Shown in pieces: positions 1-14,700 of a stretch of 64,000 bases of DNA. Under the pieces are notes generated by a model that was not told the origin of the DNA, ran no database searches, and saw only the letters and a list, made by a program, of their open reading frames with translations. Origin of the DNA: Seriola aureovittata. Lineage: Eukaryota; Chordata; Actinopteri; Carangiformes; Carangidae. The translations under genes and the position numbers were made by a program. The stretch covers positions 15,423,501-15,487,500 of the forward strand of contig NC_079377.1 of NCBI RefSeq assembly GCF_021018895.1, written 5' to 3'. The first letter of the stretch is position 1, and every line of letters begins with the position of its first letter.

Positions 1-2754
1 TATATAGTCTATGATAAAGTAAAAGAAACTTATTTTGCTAATAGAATTTTACTTGCAAATAATCAAGATTGTCATTGATTATTTTATGTTGTGATCACTT
101 GACAATGTTTTTGAAAATTTCTGGATAAATATATGAAATTATTTTTGTCTATTTTGTATCTAACAGAGATGAAGAATTTAACATATGACATTAAAAACAT
201 AATACCCACACGACTCATTGTTGTGTTTTGACAGTGAATTATGACAGAGTGATCACAGTGTTTTTATATGGACATTTGTAACCAGAGAATGTGATATTTT
301 CAACACCTTTACATGATTCAGATTCACTCTGTTCATGATAATTTATTAACGGACACATCAGGACCCAGTAAGTGGGGAAAATGGCGACCAAGAAATGTAT
401 TACATTCAAAAATAAAGCTCTAACCTATTTTAATGTGTATTGTGAAGCATAATTGCAAGCCTTGACTATTTGTGCGACTTCCTCCATCAAGGTGCTCTAG
501 CAGCATGGATAATGTTAATTGCAGCTCACAGTTTTGAAAGTACTGAAGTGCATCATTGTTTGTCTTTATGAAAATGTGAAGAACGTCTGGGGTTATGAAG
601 ATACGGTCCTTAAATTGCATAACGGGCATGAAAGTTGAATATAAGGTAACACACGGCAGTAGAACTCGACAGTAAGCTCATAAAAATACAATGTCTGCAG
701 AGAGAGGTCTGTCAGAATGAGGCCTCCTCTGTGCAGTGGGCTTTCACTTTAAAGAAGAACAATGACAGGTCACCAAACATGGGGATATGGATAGCTACTG
801 TATCACTGAAAAGCAGTGGGAAGTATGCCGGGAAGTCTGAGAAACTGACATTCTTGCACTTTCTCACCTGTCAACACAAACTGCAAAAAAGAAGGAAAAA
901 AAAGAGAAACGTGTTTAAAGATGGCAGTGATTGTAGCCAAAAAGACAGAAGGCACTGAAAATCTCTGGCACATTCTCTTCATTTGTTTTCTTGGTTTATC
1001 AGAGATTGACATATCTGACACATCCAGAATGACATTTACAAAAAGTGTCCTGCAGTCAATCAAACCGTGAGAATGCCAATCAAGTTCACAGACTTCTTTG
1101 TAGGCTGACGTTCACAAAGGAGCAGGAGCTGAATGCCAAAGTGAAGTAGCTTGAAAAGCTGCTCAGAAAATAGGTCAGGAGGGAACCTTGTTCCCACAAC
1201 AACAAGCCTGGTGTCCTAAAGGATCAAAACAAACCTCTGCACTACGCTGATGGAAAAATAAAAAAATAAATGGCAGCAAGGCCTGCAAAAAAAAGCATAA
1301 ATATCAGCCTGTTTTAATTGTTAGCAGTGTCTTTTTCAACTGTTAAACATGTGGATTCGTTTTTTCGATCTGCACAGACAAGACGGGTCTCTCATGTTCA
1401 CTGTCTGTCAAGCGCCACCAGCTACATGCTGCATTAGCACTCACAGGAACTACCACTGCTGACAGAACAGCGTTGTATAAAAACCTGTTCAGTGCAGATG
1501 GTGCTTGATGTCATGGGTTGTTTTTGCAATTTTCTCATAAAGCTTTGTCTGTACTATTTAACAAAGCCTTAAAATGAGAACGTATTCTAAAATATCAGCA
1601 GTCTTAACCAGAGAGAAAAACAATTAGCAGTAGATGCATCTGTGCCCTCAAGGACATACCCCACCAATCTCTTTTTGGAATACCCTCCTGATGAATTGGA
1701 TTTAAGCTGGCCGAACAAATAATGGAAGCATTTCTACTGAGCATTTCCATCTGTCAAAGGATTATGTCCCAAGCCTTTTTTTACTCTTCACTTTGATCAT
1801 TTCATTCAGTAGATTAAATTACAGCTTTAAGAATGGACATATATCCCTGTGGTAATGAAAGGTTTGAGAGAAGCCACAATCCAATGTCTCCTCAAATGGG
1901 ATTTACTTGTCATTTGCATTTAATATTTATAGAACAATACTGTGTATAGATGATGAAATGTTGCACACCTTCAGAAAATGTCTAAGCAGATCATTACTGT
2001 TCACTATCAGTGTTGTCTGTCATAAACAAGGCTTGTATAGGCAAGAGACAAGCCGGAAAAAACTAAGTGATAATTTGCAACAACGCAATGACCTAATTTG
2101 CTGTGATCTACAAAGAACCACAGGCACCACAAAGTCTAGAACAGGTACATTAAAGTGGAATGAGATCAAATTGAATAATACATCTGAACCTAATAAAAGA
2201 CAGAATATAATGTGAAGGCATAAGGTTTATAGAAACAAAAATCCAGTCTTTTAAAACTCCAGCCAGCACAAATCTGTAGCAAGACAAGATTTCAATTTCA
2301 GAATCTGGTTCGCTATGTTAAAAACATTTTCACAATGCCAAGAGCTCCTGCCTTTGAAGGAAGATGGCAAAAATGTGAGTGGGATGAAGGACATTGAGGC
2401 TGACTGCAACTATTCGGTTCTGAAGACATCCTTATACATCCTAGAAAAGCTTGAGTTTCATTAGATTTCACTTTAAATTTTGGCAAGATTATTTACTCAT
2501 TGGTAACAATAACTGCACTTCATTGTAATGGTCTGACATTTTAACCCCCAAATACTTCACGTCACTTTCCTTTCAAATGTTCCACCGTGTAAAGATGAAA
2601 TATTACTGCAGATAAGCACGTACATTTGTAGTTATTCCAAGCATGAATAGTCGGTTTGCACAGATGGTTGACATCTGTAGTGGTTGCACATTTCTCAAAA
2701 TCTGTTGTAATATTGATGGTGAATAAAGTAAACATACCCACTGAACACAGCATT

Positions 2755-2830
2755 TTTAAGCTAAGTGTGCATGTTAGCGTGCTAACGTTAGCTTAGCTCA
2801 AGGCACTGCTGTCATCAAACACAGCAGTGG
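2755..2830. repeat. Fragment of GCTAAC/GTTAGC-rich teleost repeat
   Basis: CATGTTAGCGTGCTAACGTT followed by AGCTTAGCTCAAGGCACTGC resembles a widespread fish repeat. Only about 75 bp is recognisable. Confidence 0.45.
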
Positions 2831-4231
2831 TTTAAGAACAGCAGTGGTTAGACTATTTGAAAAAGAGTTCTTGTGACCTTCCTCAAAAAAAAAGATTTTA
2901 GATGTAACCTGAATTCAAATGTCCAGGTGCATTTCGAGTTTTTCCAAAAATGAATCGTTGAGGTCACGATAGTTTGATAAAAAAGTGTCTGTAAATTGTC
3001 ATAGTCACAGTGATCTAGGCTTCGTAGTAAACCAGATATGTAAAATTCAGCTTTATGAGCAGATCACAAACAGCATTTGTGTACCCCTTATATAATCTTC
3101 ACATTAGGGTTCATTTAAATGTATTTATACATTCTCCAAAACAAGTTCTGCCACAGTTTGTGTTTATGTGAAGTCATTTTCTGCAACAGTTATTCTGTAA
3201 TAGACCTTTGGGTGTAAATCATGCCACAGAAATACTGCTGCGCTTCACAGAGATTCATAAATCTAAAGGTTTTATGGAGTGTGATTATTCATACACCGGG
3301 GAGTCTGCAAAGTTAGTACCATGTTTGCACCAAACAAAGGTACAGGGTCATGCTCTTTCTCTATGCTAGCTTGTGACAGCTTGCTTATTCTAATTGGCCT
3401 TTTGAGGCCTTGTTTTTATCCCTTAGTTTAATCAGTGCAACAAGCTCTTGCATTCATTCAGATACGCCTGACGCCTCTTTAAAAAGTGAACAAATTAATT
3501 TGCTTGCTGAGGATGTAGTATCTCTGCAGCAGATAGAGCCACATACCTCCTGATATGCTAACATTCTATTTGACAGGAAGAAGAAGTGGGAGCAACTTCA
3601 CAGAAATGCATCAATATTAAATCACCTTTTAATCAAATATTCATAGTGCATGTAAAGTAGGACCATAAGCTCAATAGGAATTGGAATTCAGATTTTACTT
3701 TTCTCAAATATACAAGTGTCAGTATTCTGATGCGTAATAACCCTGTGGAGTAATGACTCCCTGCTGGCATTGTAAGAACACATTTCTCATGCCATCTTAT
3801 TGCATTTGATATCAGAAGGCTTAAACTCTGGATAGCATAAGGGTAAAAAAAAAAAAAAAACTTTTATGTAATCGTGATACTATTGCAAAGAGTATAACTC
3901 GTTATTATCACTATTATCACTGTTGCATTGATAATTGTCCAGAATGAAACAAGCGTCTTCATAAGGAATCCAAAGTCTTTGCATTATCACTCACAGATTA
4001 GACACAGTATTAAGATTACTATTTGATTTGTACACTCATGTTTGCTGGTCTTTACTACGAGTGTGTGTGAAAGAGCAAATACAGCAGCCACACTTTTATC
4101 ATATGTAAATACTGCATGTCAAATGTGTGTGAGATGTTTGATAGCTGAAGCCATAACATAAGCATGAAGATTTGATTTTCTGTGTGCACAGGGGGAGTGG
4201 CTAATACATTAATTCCATTTCCACTTGCTCA

Positions 4232-4371
4232 GGAATGTGCTTGCCAGGTACAGGTAAGAACTGTTCTCATTCCAAGTTCACCAGCGAGCCTCCTGAGTTT
4301 CACCTATTAGCATAGCCTATATAGGATATCCTGGCCTACAGCAGGCAATATGGTAATCTACCCATGACTCA
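4232..4371. promoter_or_regulatory. Candidate enhancer: TEAD, CArG and AP-1 motifs
   Basis: Within 140 bp: GGAATGT (4232-4238) and CATTCC (4268-4273), both TEAD-type; a perfect palindromic CArG box CCTATATAGG (4316-4325); and AP-1 TGACTCA (4365-4371). The grouping suggests an SRF/AP-1/YAP-type element, but function is inferred from motifs alone. Confidence 0.3.
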
Positions 4372-5128
4372 TTCTAAAGGAGATTATCACAAATCCCCAA
4401 CGGAGGCAGGAGGAAACTCCTCATAATACCTATCCGTCACCACTGCTTAGTGCATGCTCAGACCTGAAGGGCAGGACTCTTCGTTTCCTCCAAAATCTAT
4501 CTCCAAAATAAAATTAGAGGTCACTTATTTATTTACTCTTGCAAAATCAGCTGAGGATATAAATACAACTGGAAACAAAGACGCATGAAAAAAAAAGTCA
4601 TATTACCATACATTTTATAATCCTGACCCCCAAAATACTGAGGTAATGTGTTATGTGAGCACACACCACAGCTAGTGGGGAAATTACAGCTCGTACCGTG
4701 CATCCGGTGTGTTATTATTTTTGTTATTCAGTGAACTCTGGCTTTTTACTCATTAAACTAGATCAGGTCTGCCCTGCAGCCAGCACAGGGACAGATGGGA
4801 ATAGTTCAATGCTGCAGGAGACTGGGGCTGGTCACAGGTTGGTTATTACAGTGGAGCCACATTAGAGGGAGCTGTACATTACTGTTTATATCAAACATAC
4901 ACCATCTGGTGTAAGGGTCATTTCTTTGATAAACAGCAAAACGGTCGGGTGAAGGTTTCTTATTAACAAGCTGAAGCTTTGATTATTTTCTTTGTAGGTA
5001 AACAAGGTGCGTGTTATTATGTTTCCTGATTCCGGGCTGTTGTTACACACGCAGGTACAATACAGGATGCTGTGATTACTGAGTAACTTTTAAATGCTAA
5101 GCTGCTCTCAGTAGTACAATGCTCTGTT

Positions 5129-5235
<107 letters not shown>

Positions 5236-5540
5236 TGGTCTCTTTTTCTCTTAGCCCTGTTTTCAGTAGAGAAGGCATGAGGTTTCCTCTGCAGTGCATC
5301 TTTCACTGATGTTGTCAACCAGAAATATTTTGACTTTCAGTCCAAATCTTTTCTTTTCTTTAAAAGTGACTTGCAAGTTAAATGAGATACAGATTTCAAT
5401 GCACCTTTAATAGAACTGTAGCAGACAACAATGAGTAAGACTGGGAAATCAGGGGAGATAGAGCGCAGATTTTGTGTTACTTTGTAAAAAATATTATCAG
5501 TGTTGTTTAGATCTTTGGTGATTAATACAAAAGATTTTGT

Positions 5541-5560
5541 TGATTGATTGATTGATTGAT
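5541..5560. repeat. (TGAT)5 microsatellite
   Basis: Five perfect TGAT units. Confidence 0.9.
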
Positions 5561-7925
5561 GTTAATTTTGTTTGAATATATTTTTGTTAAATACAGAGGA
5601 CGCCACCTGACATGAAGTCAAAACCACTGAAGAAACAAATCCTGGTGGTCTACCCTCCATTTTAAAAGTTACCAAGATACAGACAACATTAAGAGTCATC
5701 AGTCAGTCTCATACTCAAGATGAGGAGCAGCGACACAGGTATGTATTGTCCTTGCTTCGTCAGTGCCAGTTGAGCTTACATACTGTATTGTTCTTGTGCC
5801 CTTTTCTTTGGTGCTTACACAGCAGAGGCGCTTATCAAGTTCTGATGTTTCTGCTCTCGATAGTTCATTACTCCGGCAGACAAGTGATGCTACTGAGCTT
5901 TGCCCTTTCCTGATCGATGCTAAATTCATCAAAGCTACCCCATCGGCCATAACTTGATTAACTACACTTAAGTCCAATTCATAAACATTCTGTGAATTCT
6001 CTCGGGGGCACTAATTTCACTGGTGATCAATTTGGCTCTCACCTTTTCAGTTTTGCCCTGCAGCTCAGCCACCTGTTAAGATTACACTTAACCCAGCTTC
6101 TTCACATTTCAGCACATCACTGCTTACTAATTAGATTTCCTTGGGAGTGCGGTGGAGTTGAAACTCTGATCGGAGAGATAGCAGGAGAAGCCAGCTGAGA
6201 ATAACTTTAGGAATCCTTGCATGACCCCGTGGAAGCATCCAAAACTGTTAATCCCACAGAGAGAGACCCTGAGAAATGATAAATGGCCAGCAAGAACATC
6301 ATGAAGGATACTTTCTCTTTTTTTTAAAGGAACAAAGTATTTGCAGCAAAAATGCATTAAATCACTCCTCACAAGTTATTCCCATGCAGGCCTTGCATCA
6401 TATTATGTACTTTTTTGTCCCGCCAGCATTGGCAGCAGCAACAGTCCCAAAGATTCACTAGTATTTTCTTTGCCTTTGCTCCTCTTGATGTGTGACTCTA
6501 TATTTATTAAATGTCAGTTATGACGTGTTGGTTATCTCTCAGTCACTTGGTATTCCTTCTGTCAGTCATACAGAAACTTTTTGCACAACATTTGATTTTC
6601 CCATCATTAAGAAGAGAAGCGGCAGAGAGGTGATAATGAATATTTCGATGACATAGAAATGCTGTGCCATTTACTTTCAGACACATTAGTCATTGTTACA
6701 TAAAACCATTGCCTCGCCTTCACTTTACCAGCTTTTTACTCTGTGATGCATTTGAGAGAAGAACATTAAATAATGTAGAGATTTACATATATTAACTGCC
6801 CATTTATTTTGAAATTTTTTATCAGAGTGAAATGATAAAAAAGAAAAGAAAAGAAAAGGAAACCATGGCCTTGAACGTGCCCTGAATGCTCTGAAAGCAT
6901 GTAATTAATTCATGATGCATTTGTAGCCTCATGTGAACACAGATGTTGTACACACACGCCCACAAGATGGCGCCTGTAACTCACAGCTGTGGCTTGACAG
7001 CTGCCTGCGAAATGAGGCAAATGAAGTGATGAAAATTACTAACAAAGAGGTGGTACTGACCGAGTGGAAATTAAAGATAATATATTAGACTTTTATTCTT
7101 TTCAGACAATAGAAGCCCTGCACTATGGCTGGTTATTCATCTTGTGAGGGTTTATTACTTTAATAAATGACAACATGCTGTAAACGATGCTGATGATTCT
7201 CTTGACCAAAATAGCAAATATGAAAATACCTGTAATTAAATAGTTGCTGGATTGAAATAAGTCATATGTCATGACAACTTTTTTTTTCTTGTTGCTTATG
7301 TTGATCTTTTTATCATTTTTTAAATTTCTTCTTCTTCTTCAGCCCATTAAATATTACTCAAATATTCATTAAATTAATTGATTTTTATGCTTTTGCTCTA
7401 CATAATTATGGTCATGACGATATTGTTTTACATTAGAGACTTGTTGCTGCTCCTGCCTGCCTAATTTGTTTACATTTATTTCATTCTGATTATTTTTTTC
7501 CTCTCTTTCTGGCATGTGGAGAACAACAGATCACTCCTATTTTAAGAGAGCAGCGCTGAGGCAGAGGGTAGATTCAAGTCCATCATCATCTCCTCATTTC
7601 CTGCAGCTATTTAAGACTGTGCCTCTCCAAAATAGGCACCCGATGACCGCAGCCAGAGCTATCTGGGGACCTGCTTTCAAACTAATTCAAGGATATTAGG
7701 ATGTATCCGAATTTTTTGTTTTGACATTTCTATACCTTCATCGGCCGTCGTGTGTGCAAAACGTGTGCCATCTGACTTAATGCCATTTTAGAAGTCATCT
7801 CAGAGGTTTTTAGGTTTCCATAACTATATATTGTACATCTTGAGTGCTTTATAATTTCTATGCTGCACATTGTTATTTTGGAAATGTACTCAAAACCCAA
7901 AGTAAGGTTTAGCTGACAGACAGGT

Positions 7926-7928
<3 letters not shown>

Positions 7929-7986
<58 letters not shown>
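7929..7986. repeat. (AC)n microsatellite
   Basis: Uninterrupted AC tract of about 29 units. Confidence 0.98.
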
Positions 7987-7988
<2 letters not shown>

Positions 7989-8723
7989 AGTGTAGCTCAG
8001 TGTCCTACGACATCCCGCCCAAAGGTTATATTCTATCCGAAATGTTGGGTGTGTAGTAAAATACATGCTCCACACTGTCTGGCTCTCCTAATGAAGGGGT
8101 TTATGACTGGTAGTCCTGTGTTTGTACCATGTATCATGCACCGCTCTATCACTGGCTACAAGGTCAGATCATATCTCAGCCTATATCTGCCGGCAGTGCA
8201 AGTCAGCAATGAGAGCTCAGTCTATTAGACACAGTAGAGACATTATTCTAGCACACGAAGCCAGTATTTTTTTTTTTAAAAGGTGATTTTGATGTGATGA
8301 GGTGTGGGTGTATAAAATAGAATTTAACACCTTTTGGAGATTTTTTTCTGCCCATTGTTGTTGATTTTATAAACAGCACATGATGGAGTTTTTCATCAAA
8401 AACCTCTCCTGTGTTATTCTGAGTCAGACGCTGCTGTACGAGGCCAGACTTGTCAGACTGCGAGCTTTCAGCACCCACAGTGTTAATGTATAATGTCAAC
8501 ACAGTAGGGAGCCTTGTTAAAAAGCAATTAAGCCAAAATGATTTAAACATTGTGCGGTTTGGCCATTGGCGAGCCTCGAGGTACACACTGTGTTGTTGTC
8601 TTAAAATGAGAATTTCACTGTCTGCTCACACTGAAAACCGCTATTTGTGTGAGTATAGCTCTAACCACACTTTCCCACACCCGCCAAACCATACCAAACC
8701 ACAGACTGCAGATGAGTATGCAC

Positions 8724-8779
8724 GCCACACACACACACATACACACACTCTCACAGAGAGACACACACACACACACACA
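8724..8779. repeat. Interrupted (CA)n
   Basis: CA blocks broken by CATA, CTCTCA and GAGAGA. Confidence 0.9.
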
Positions 8780-11700
8780 GTATTCACATGAGGAGTAATT
8801 GAGGGGTTTGACTAGTTTTTGGTGCATTAAAACAGTAGCTGTTTTAAATGACAGGGGCTGAGACATACTTGCATTGATGTCTGTGAGGCTGGTAAAGATG
8901 GCTGATTACTCAAAGAGGACGTGGCATTCAGTAACTCTTATTATATTCCTCTTTATTCAGTGGAGTTTGACTGAATCACACCATTTAAGCTGTTCCTGAC
9001 TGTAATACATTCTTAATCCACGGCTTTCTCGCTCAGTATATTCATTTCTTGAGTGATTTCAGGCACAAGCCTTTCTGCAAACATTGTTATACTTGGTCTT
9101 ATTTTTGATGATCAAAACATTACTGCTGACAGTTGAGAGTCTTCAACAGGCAACCCAGAGCTATTAAGTTGTTCGCCCTGTTTCCAAAGCAACAGCTCAT
9201 CCCATATTCCATGTGATAATTTGCCGTTATGTGTGTGTCTCCCAGTAAGTCTACCAGAGTTACGTAAGCAGCTTCAGTTTTAGTTCCAGTGGCCGTTGTC
9301 TTAGACAAAGATTAGTTCTAGGCCATAGTTAGACACATTTTAGCTGTTGGCAGATTGTTAGCTTACACTCTGTGTGCAAATGTGCTCATCACAGCCAGAC
9401 TGCTTGGATGTGGTTTGGAACATCTGTGTGGTCCCCACTCCAGAAGAAGACAGACAGGGGAGAGACAGGAGAAGGGAGGGGTGATGAGACCCCAGGGCTG
9501 CTCAGAAAGAAGCCCTCAGTTTTTCCATCACTGCTGTTACGTCTGAGCAGAGCCAGCGGACGGTGTGAGACAGATGCAAAGTGTCTATGTGGGGGGAGAG
9601 GAGGAGACAGAAAGATGGAGGAGCGAAAGCAAGACAGGGACAGAGTGACTGTGTGGGGAGCCGTCAGTCTAGTCGATGACTTATGAAGTTGAAGGTTAGG
9701 TCTGGCAATCTTGGAGCTGCTGGCGGGGGTGGGGAGAGGGGCGTTGAAAGGAGCCTCGGTCCAAACCTGTGGTCGACTCCCCCACCACCAGCAGCAGCAG
9801 CACCACAGCCCAGCTCCCTGCTTGTATGCGTGTGGTGTTTATTTACGAGCCTGTTTAACCACGGCGCGGTCCCTGTGGTGGACTGACAGAAGATGACAGC
9901 AGCCTAAATGTCTTGCCCTTTAAATCCAGCCTAATGGTCGCTTAGTGCTGTGGAGACAGGCACTGGGATAGGCGCCTGGGGTCTTTTCATAGGGGCCCTC
10001 TGAGTAACACATCAGCTAACACATCTATGGGCCACCATCCAGAGCCTTATTACTACCTGCTTCTGCGGCTGTGGCGCCACTGATTTAGCCATGGCTGTGT
10101 GTGGAGGGACAATGCGAGCATGGGAATAGACACTATCCACCTATTACAGCTGCTCTAACAATGATTTTGGATGTGAATGTCTTTTTAATATCTGTGTCTG
10201 TGGTGTCTGGGACAGTTTGAATAGCCACTGGCTGGCTGGTTATATGTAGTGTTCAAAAAACAGCAATTTAATATGATGTTTGGGATGTCTGTGCTCCACG
10301 AGAGCTGAATTCTTAATTCTAAACCTACAATTTAATTTCTAGAGCAGAAAAATTGCAGTCTTCTTTGTTGTTTTTTTTTTAAGATTTGATTGCTGTCCAG
10401 ACTAGATCATAAAGAGTTAAAATGTTGTATTTTTGCCTGAGGTAACTCTGTGGTTAGTTAATAGCAGATGTGAGTGTTATTGGGCAAATTCTATGCAATA
10501 TGAAAGCAAACATACACTTCACATAAAAACGACCTGCGTTCACACACCATTCATAACTGCATACCATTCTGTGTGGGCTTGCCAGCCAATGCAATTAGAC
10601 GCTTTCTGAGAGGAAGAAAAGATTATCATCCAAAACCTTGTGCCTTGCTCAACTCATGTGAAAAAAGAGATGTTTATTGTGAGTCAGATTCTGCCTGTCA
10701 ATAATCCACAACAGATCTTAGTTAAAGTCATTCTGATCACACCTCTGGGATCTATGAGAGGAAACAGGCAAAGGGAAAAAAGTTGGCCACAAATCCCATG
10801 GGAATCCATCCCTGCAGGAGAGTCTTCTCCTGAATCACCTGTTGGCCTCGCTCGCTGTTGTTACTCCAACCTCAACTTGTTGCTCAATGCAGCGCACACA
10901 CTCGCGCACAAAGGCTTTGAGCTTCAATCTGCATGCTTCGGTCCTGTGCAAACACAGATCAGACCATACTCATTGGGCCGTGTCTCTGGCACTCATCAGG
11001 CTGTTTGTACTGCAATTTCCTCCCCGCTCTTATCCATGTTTTGTCCACTGTCATTCCAGCGGGATTATGGGATGCTTTCATCATGCAGGAACATCAACTG
11101 AGGCAGTGGGGGAAATGCAAAGGAGACATGTTGTTTTGCTCCTCTCATCACACATAGTGTTATCATCACATGCCATAATGAATGCCACAGTCTGGAGTTA
11201 TCCTAAGAACTAATTATTATTTTGTAGCTGCTCTCCTGTCCATCTAAACAAACAGTGTTTATTCATTCCACCTCTTCCAGCCACTGGGAATGCCTCATAT
11301 TTTGTAAATGCCACTTGGCTCATAGGCCAGTATGTGTCCTTAAAAGCAACAGGTAATAATGTAGCTATAGAATGAGTAAGATTGTAGTAATATTGTCATT
11401 CTTGCCAGTCAATGTTTGATATTACCTCATTTACATGTACTGAACATGTTTTAGTAGCGTTCACGTGAACATGTCGAGCCTCATTTTGGAAAAGTTTGTA
11501 CGCAGAGATTATGAACTGAAAAACTTTGCAGGTGCCTTTGAACTTTGAAAGTATTCTGTTAAAGTTTGTGGCAGGTCCTGAGCTACAAAATAGTGAATCA
11601 ATATTAAGTAGTGTTTTTGTTTTTTTGTTTGTTCATTTTAATCAGATGAAGAATTTTCTTACTTTTTTTTTTTTCAGCCAGTTTAAGACAAAAAATTTAA

Positions 11701-14700
11701 AATCATTTGTGTATGAGGCTGATCATCCACTAACTTACCGTAACAGTTTGGCCAACAATGAATTATGTCATCCATTAAACCTAACAATTCTCATGCTGCC
11801 TTATACATCCATGTAACTAAAGAAAAACAAAAGTAAAAATACAACCAGTTCCACTAAATTAATGATCCAGCCAGAAGTAGATAATTGCTCCAATTTGACA
11901 CCAGTTGACTTTTATAGTGAGTCACCTCAGGGTCAGCTCAGTTTATAATTGATTTTTTTTTTTTCTCAAGACTTCTTCTGAAACTAATCTATATCACAGA
12001 GCTTTGGGGTCCCGAGGCACATCTTTAATAGGCACTCTAAAGTCTGGATTAAAAACAAGACGCAATCTCTTTTTGCTACAAGTGTTTGAAATTAACTGCT
12101 TGAGGAGCTCAGAACTGTCTTATGTGTGTCACTGTTTACCTCATGTCATCTTAAAACTGATTGTAGTAGTTGCTGACATGCTTTTGTGCAACAAACCTTT
12201 ATTTTATATTAGTTGTCTGTTTATTTCTGTGCCTGTCGTATTCTGACACAAAAGTGCCATAGACATAAATCATTTGTCATAAAGGTTTTGTGTGCATTTT
12301 GCTAGGGGTGCCTGTGTGCCTCTATGTGTAATCGTCTTCCTAAACTAGACCAGTAACGTCACTATGTTCATCTGCAAGTTCTTAGAATAAGTCATCAGAG
12401 TAGATTAAGGCTCCGTCTAGACACAATCTGTGGTTAGTTTTGTGTTTTCTCTTCATATTAGTTAAGGCTTTGGTGAGGTTGAGATTATCCCAAGTCATTG
12501 CTTCGAGGCTTCGGCCACTCATGGCTCTAATCTGTGGGGGGACAGTTTAGTTGATTTAGTCTTTGATGAGGTGCCGTCCGTCTCCAATACTGATGAGCTG
12601 TTAGTCGTCACCACTGCCCAGCCTTACTGCTGTGGTCTAGGCCTGCCGCCTCCCTTCTATCCAAGAGCCTCATTCATCCCAAGACAAACAGACACAGTCA
12701 TTACAATTAAGCAGTGCTATTAAAGGGACAGGCTACTGGCAGATTAAGAGAGGAGAAATGAAGTGGTTCTTTGTGTTATTGTGACCAGTCAACTCATTAA
12801 AGGTTGAGTTAGTGAAGTTTTGTTTGTTGTCCATGAGTATAAATATACTTATTATCTTGCATGTGGGGATTTGTGCACAAAGTCACGCTGCTGGAAAAAC
12901 AGCTTTGTGACTGAAGAAGTTTTTATAAGTTAAAACTGTGCCGCTTTTGCTGCTTAGTTTTTCAAGAGCAAATGAAAACAGGCCAGAGGAGACACTGAGG
13001 GCTCAGACTCTGCTCTCAAGGGGCCTTGAGACATGAAGGATTAAGATTATGGGGGAGGTTCTTTTCAAATGACTGATAGAACAAAGTGAGAGAGGGAGCA
13101 AGGCAGGGCAGGAGTCTGTGTGGCGGACCAGCAGCAGCTTTAGTCTTCAATCAGTGAGATGAAAATTGCCACTCCTGTCAAAGTAGAGGTGTTTACTGAA
13201 AGGAGGACAAGGGAGAAAAAGAAATAGAGAGAGACCTCTTGAGAGGGAGAGTTATGCAACCTGTATGGTCCAGGTTCCCATGGAGCACGGCTGTTAAGTT
13301 TGGCCAATCAGGGCTATGGTTTGTTCCTCTCAAAATCTGCAAGACGTGTTAAGAGGTAGGGTTGGATATGATCCTGCAATAACGTATATTGACACAACCA
13401 AATTGCACATCTTCGAATGTGGCAAAATGTGGCAAACTAAATTACAGTTTTCTGGGAATAAAAGTTGCACATCAGACTGTTGGACAGCTGTAGGATCAAC
13501 TCTGGATCTCTTAGCAAAAGACATTTCTCAAGATATCAGTGAAAGTGATGCAGAAAAGCAGCATCTGAAAACTGTTTAAGGGTAAGAGACGCTGTCGACA
13601 TGTAAAATGTCACTCATGACCTCAGCTCTTAATCATTTACAGGGGTTTGAGCATAAGTGATTCCCATTAAAAGTAGCCTAAAGCAAAGCCTGGTGTGGTT
13701 TGGTAGCATGGTGGTCTCAGTTGTGATTTATGATACAGTAGGGCCTTGTGGCAATACTGCCCGCAGTGTATTTTGTGTCTGTCTAGATCTCATCGATCGG
13801 CGATGTGATGGAGAGCTGCAGTCAGGCCTTTTGTCAAGGCAGGGTGTCATTGTCAGGGCACTTCAGCAGTTTGAGAAGGATTCCCAAAGTTTTATGACCT
13901 TTGTGGCCATAGTGATGTGCTGATTGTAAAATGTCTTCTTAGATGAGAGTTTCTTTCAAATTTAAGCTTTCTTTCAAACTCTGCCGTCACTTTAAAGAAC
14001 ACCGTGGCCTCCATAATGCAGAGCAATTTGCAATTTGATGTCACCAAGAAAGGCCGATAGATTAAATCCTCATCCATTTCACTTTTTAGGGAAAGTGGAT
14101 CATATTTTTGTGGAGTGCATTCTGACATCTTCATAAATCAGCCTAATCATAGGGTTGTGGTACACCCCTGCCTTGTTTGTGTCTTTGTTAATGCCATGCA
14201 CATGTGACCAATGACATGCTTGCATAGATGAGTGAGCGCCAGCGCTGTCTCTCAGCTGTGGAGGCGGTTAGATGTCTGCTCACATTCAGGAACGTATTGT
14301 GGGGGGAACATGCCAGACGTTGTTTGGATGTTTGGCTGTGGGCTTTGGCATGAAGCAGTACCCCCAGAGAAGTGAATACCATTTCATAATTTTTTGATTT
14401 CAGCCAAAATTTTAGCTTCAACTAAACTAATCTTGATGATCTATTGTATGTAATTAGAGGAATATATGAGTTTGTCCTCACTGATGCTCTAGGAATACCT
14501 CTATTGCAGCAATATACTGCATCTTGCCAGGAAGTACTTGACTTGCCTCAGGCTAAACGCAGCTGGGCACCACATGCCTCATATCCTTGGTGTGTTCCAT
14601 GAACCGTTCAGAGACAAGATACTGCTCCTGTCTTTGTCCCACTTCACCGACTTCTCATCTATTTGTGTCTCTTTCTCTTATCCAAAGATGTATATCACTC

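Larger units (their letters stand above)
1..5128. other. Non-coding, far downstream of dkk1
   Basis: No exon-like open frame with splice signals. AT-rich, with a 17-nt A run near 3845, the GCTAAC-type repeat fragment near 2.76 kb and the motif group near 4.2-4.4 kb. Confidence 0.6.

Noticed and set aside
10640..11101. 153-codon open frame on the plus strand
   Set aside because: No family resemblance, no codon-like pattern, overlapping open frames in other phases, and no splice or promoter context. Chance frame.
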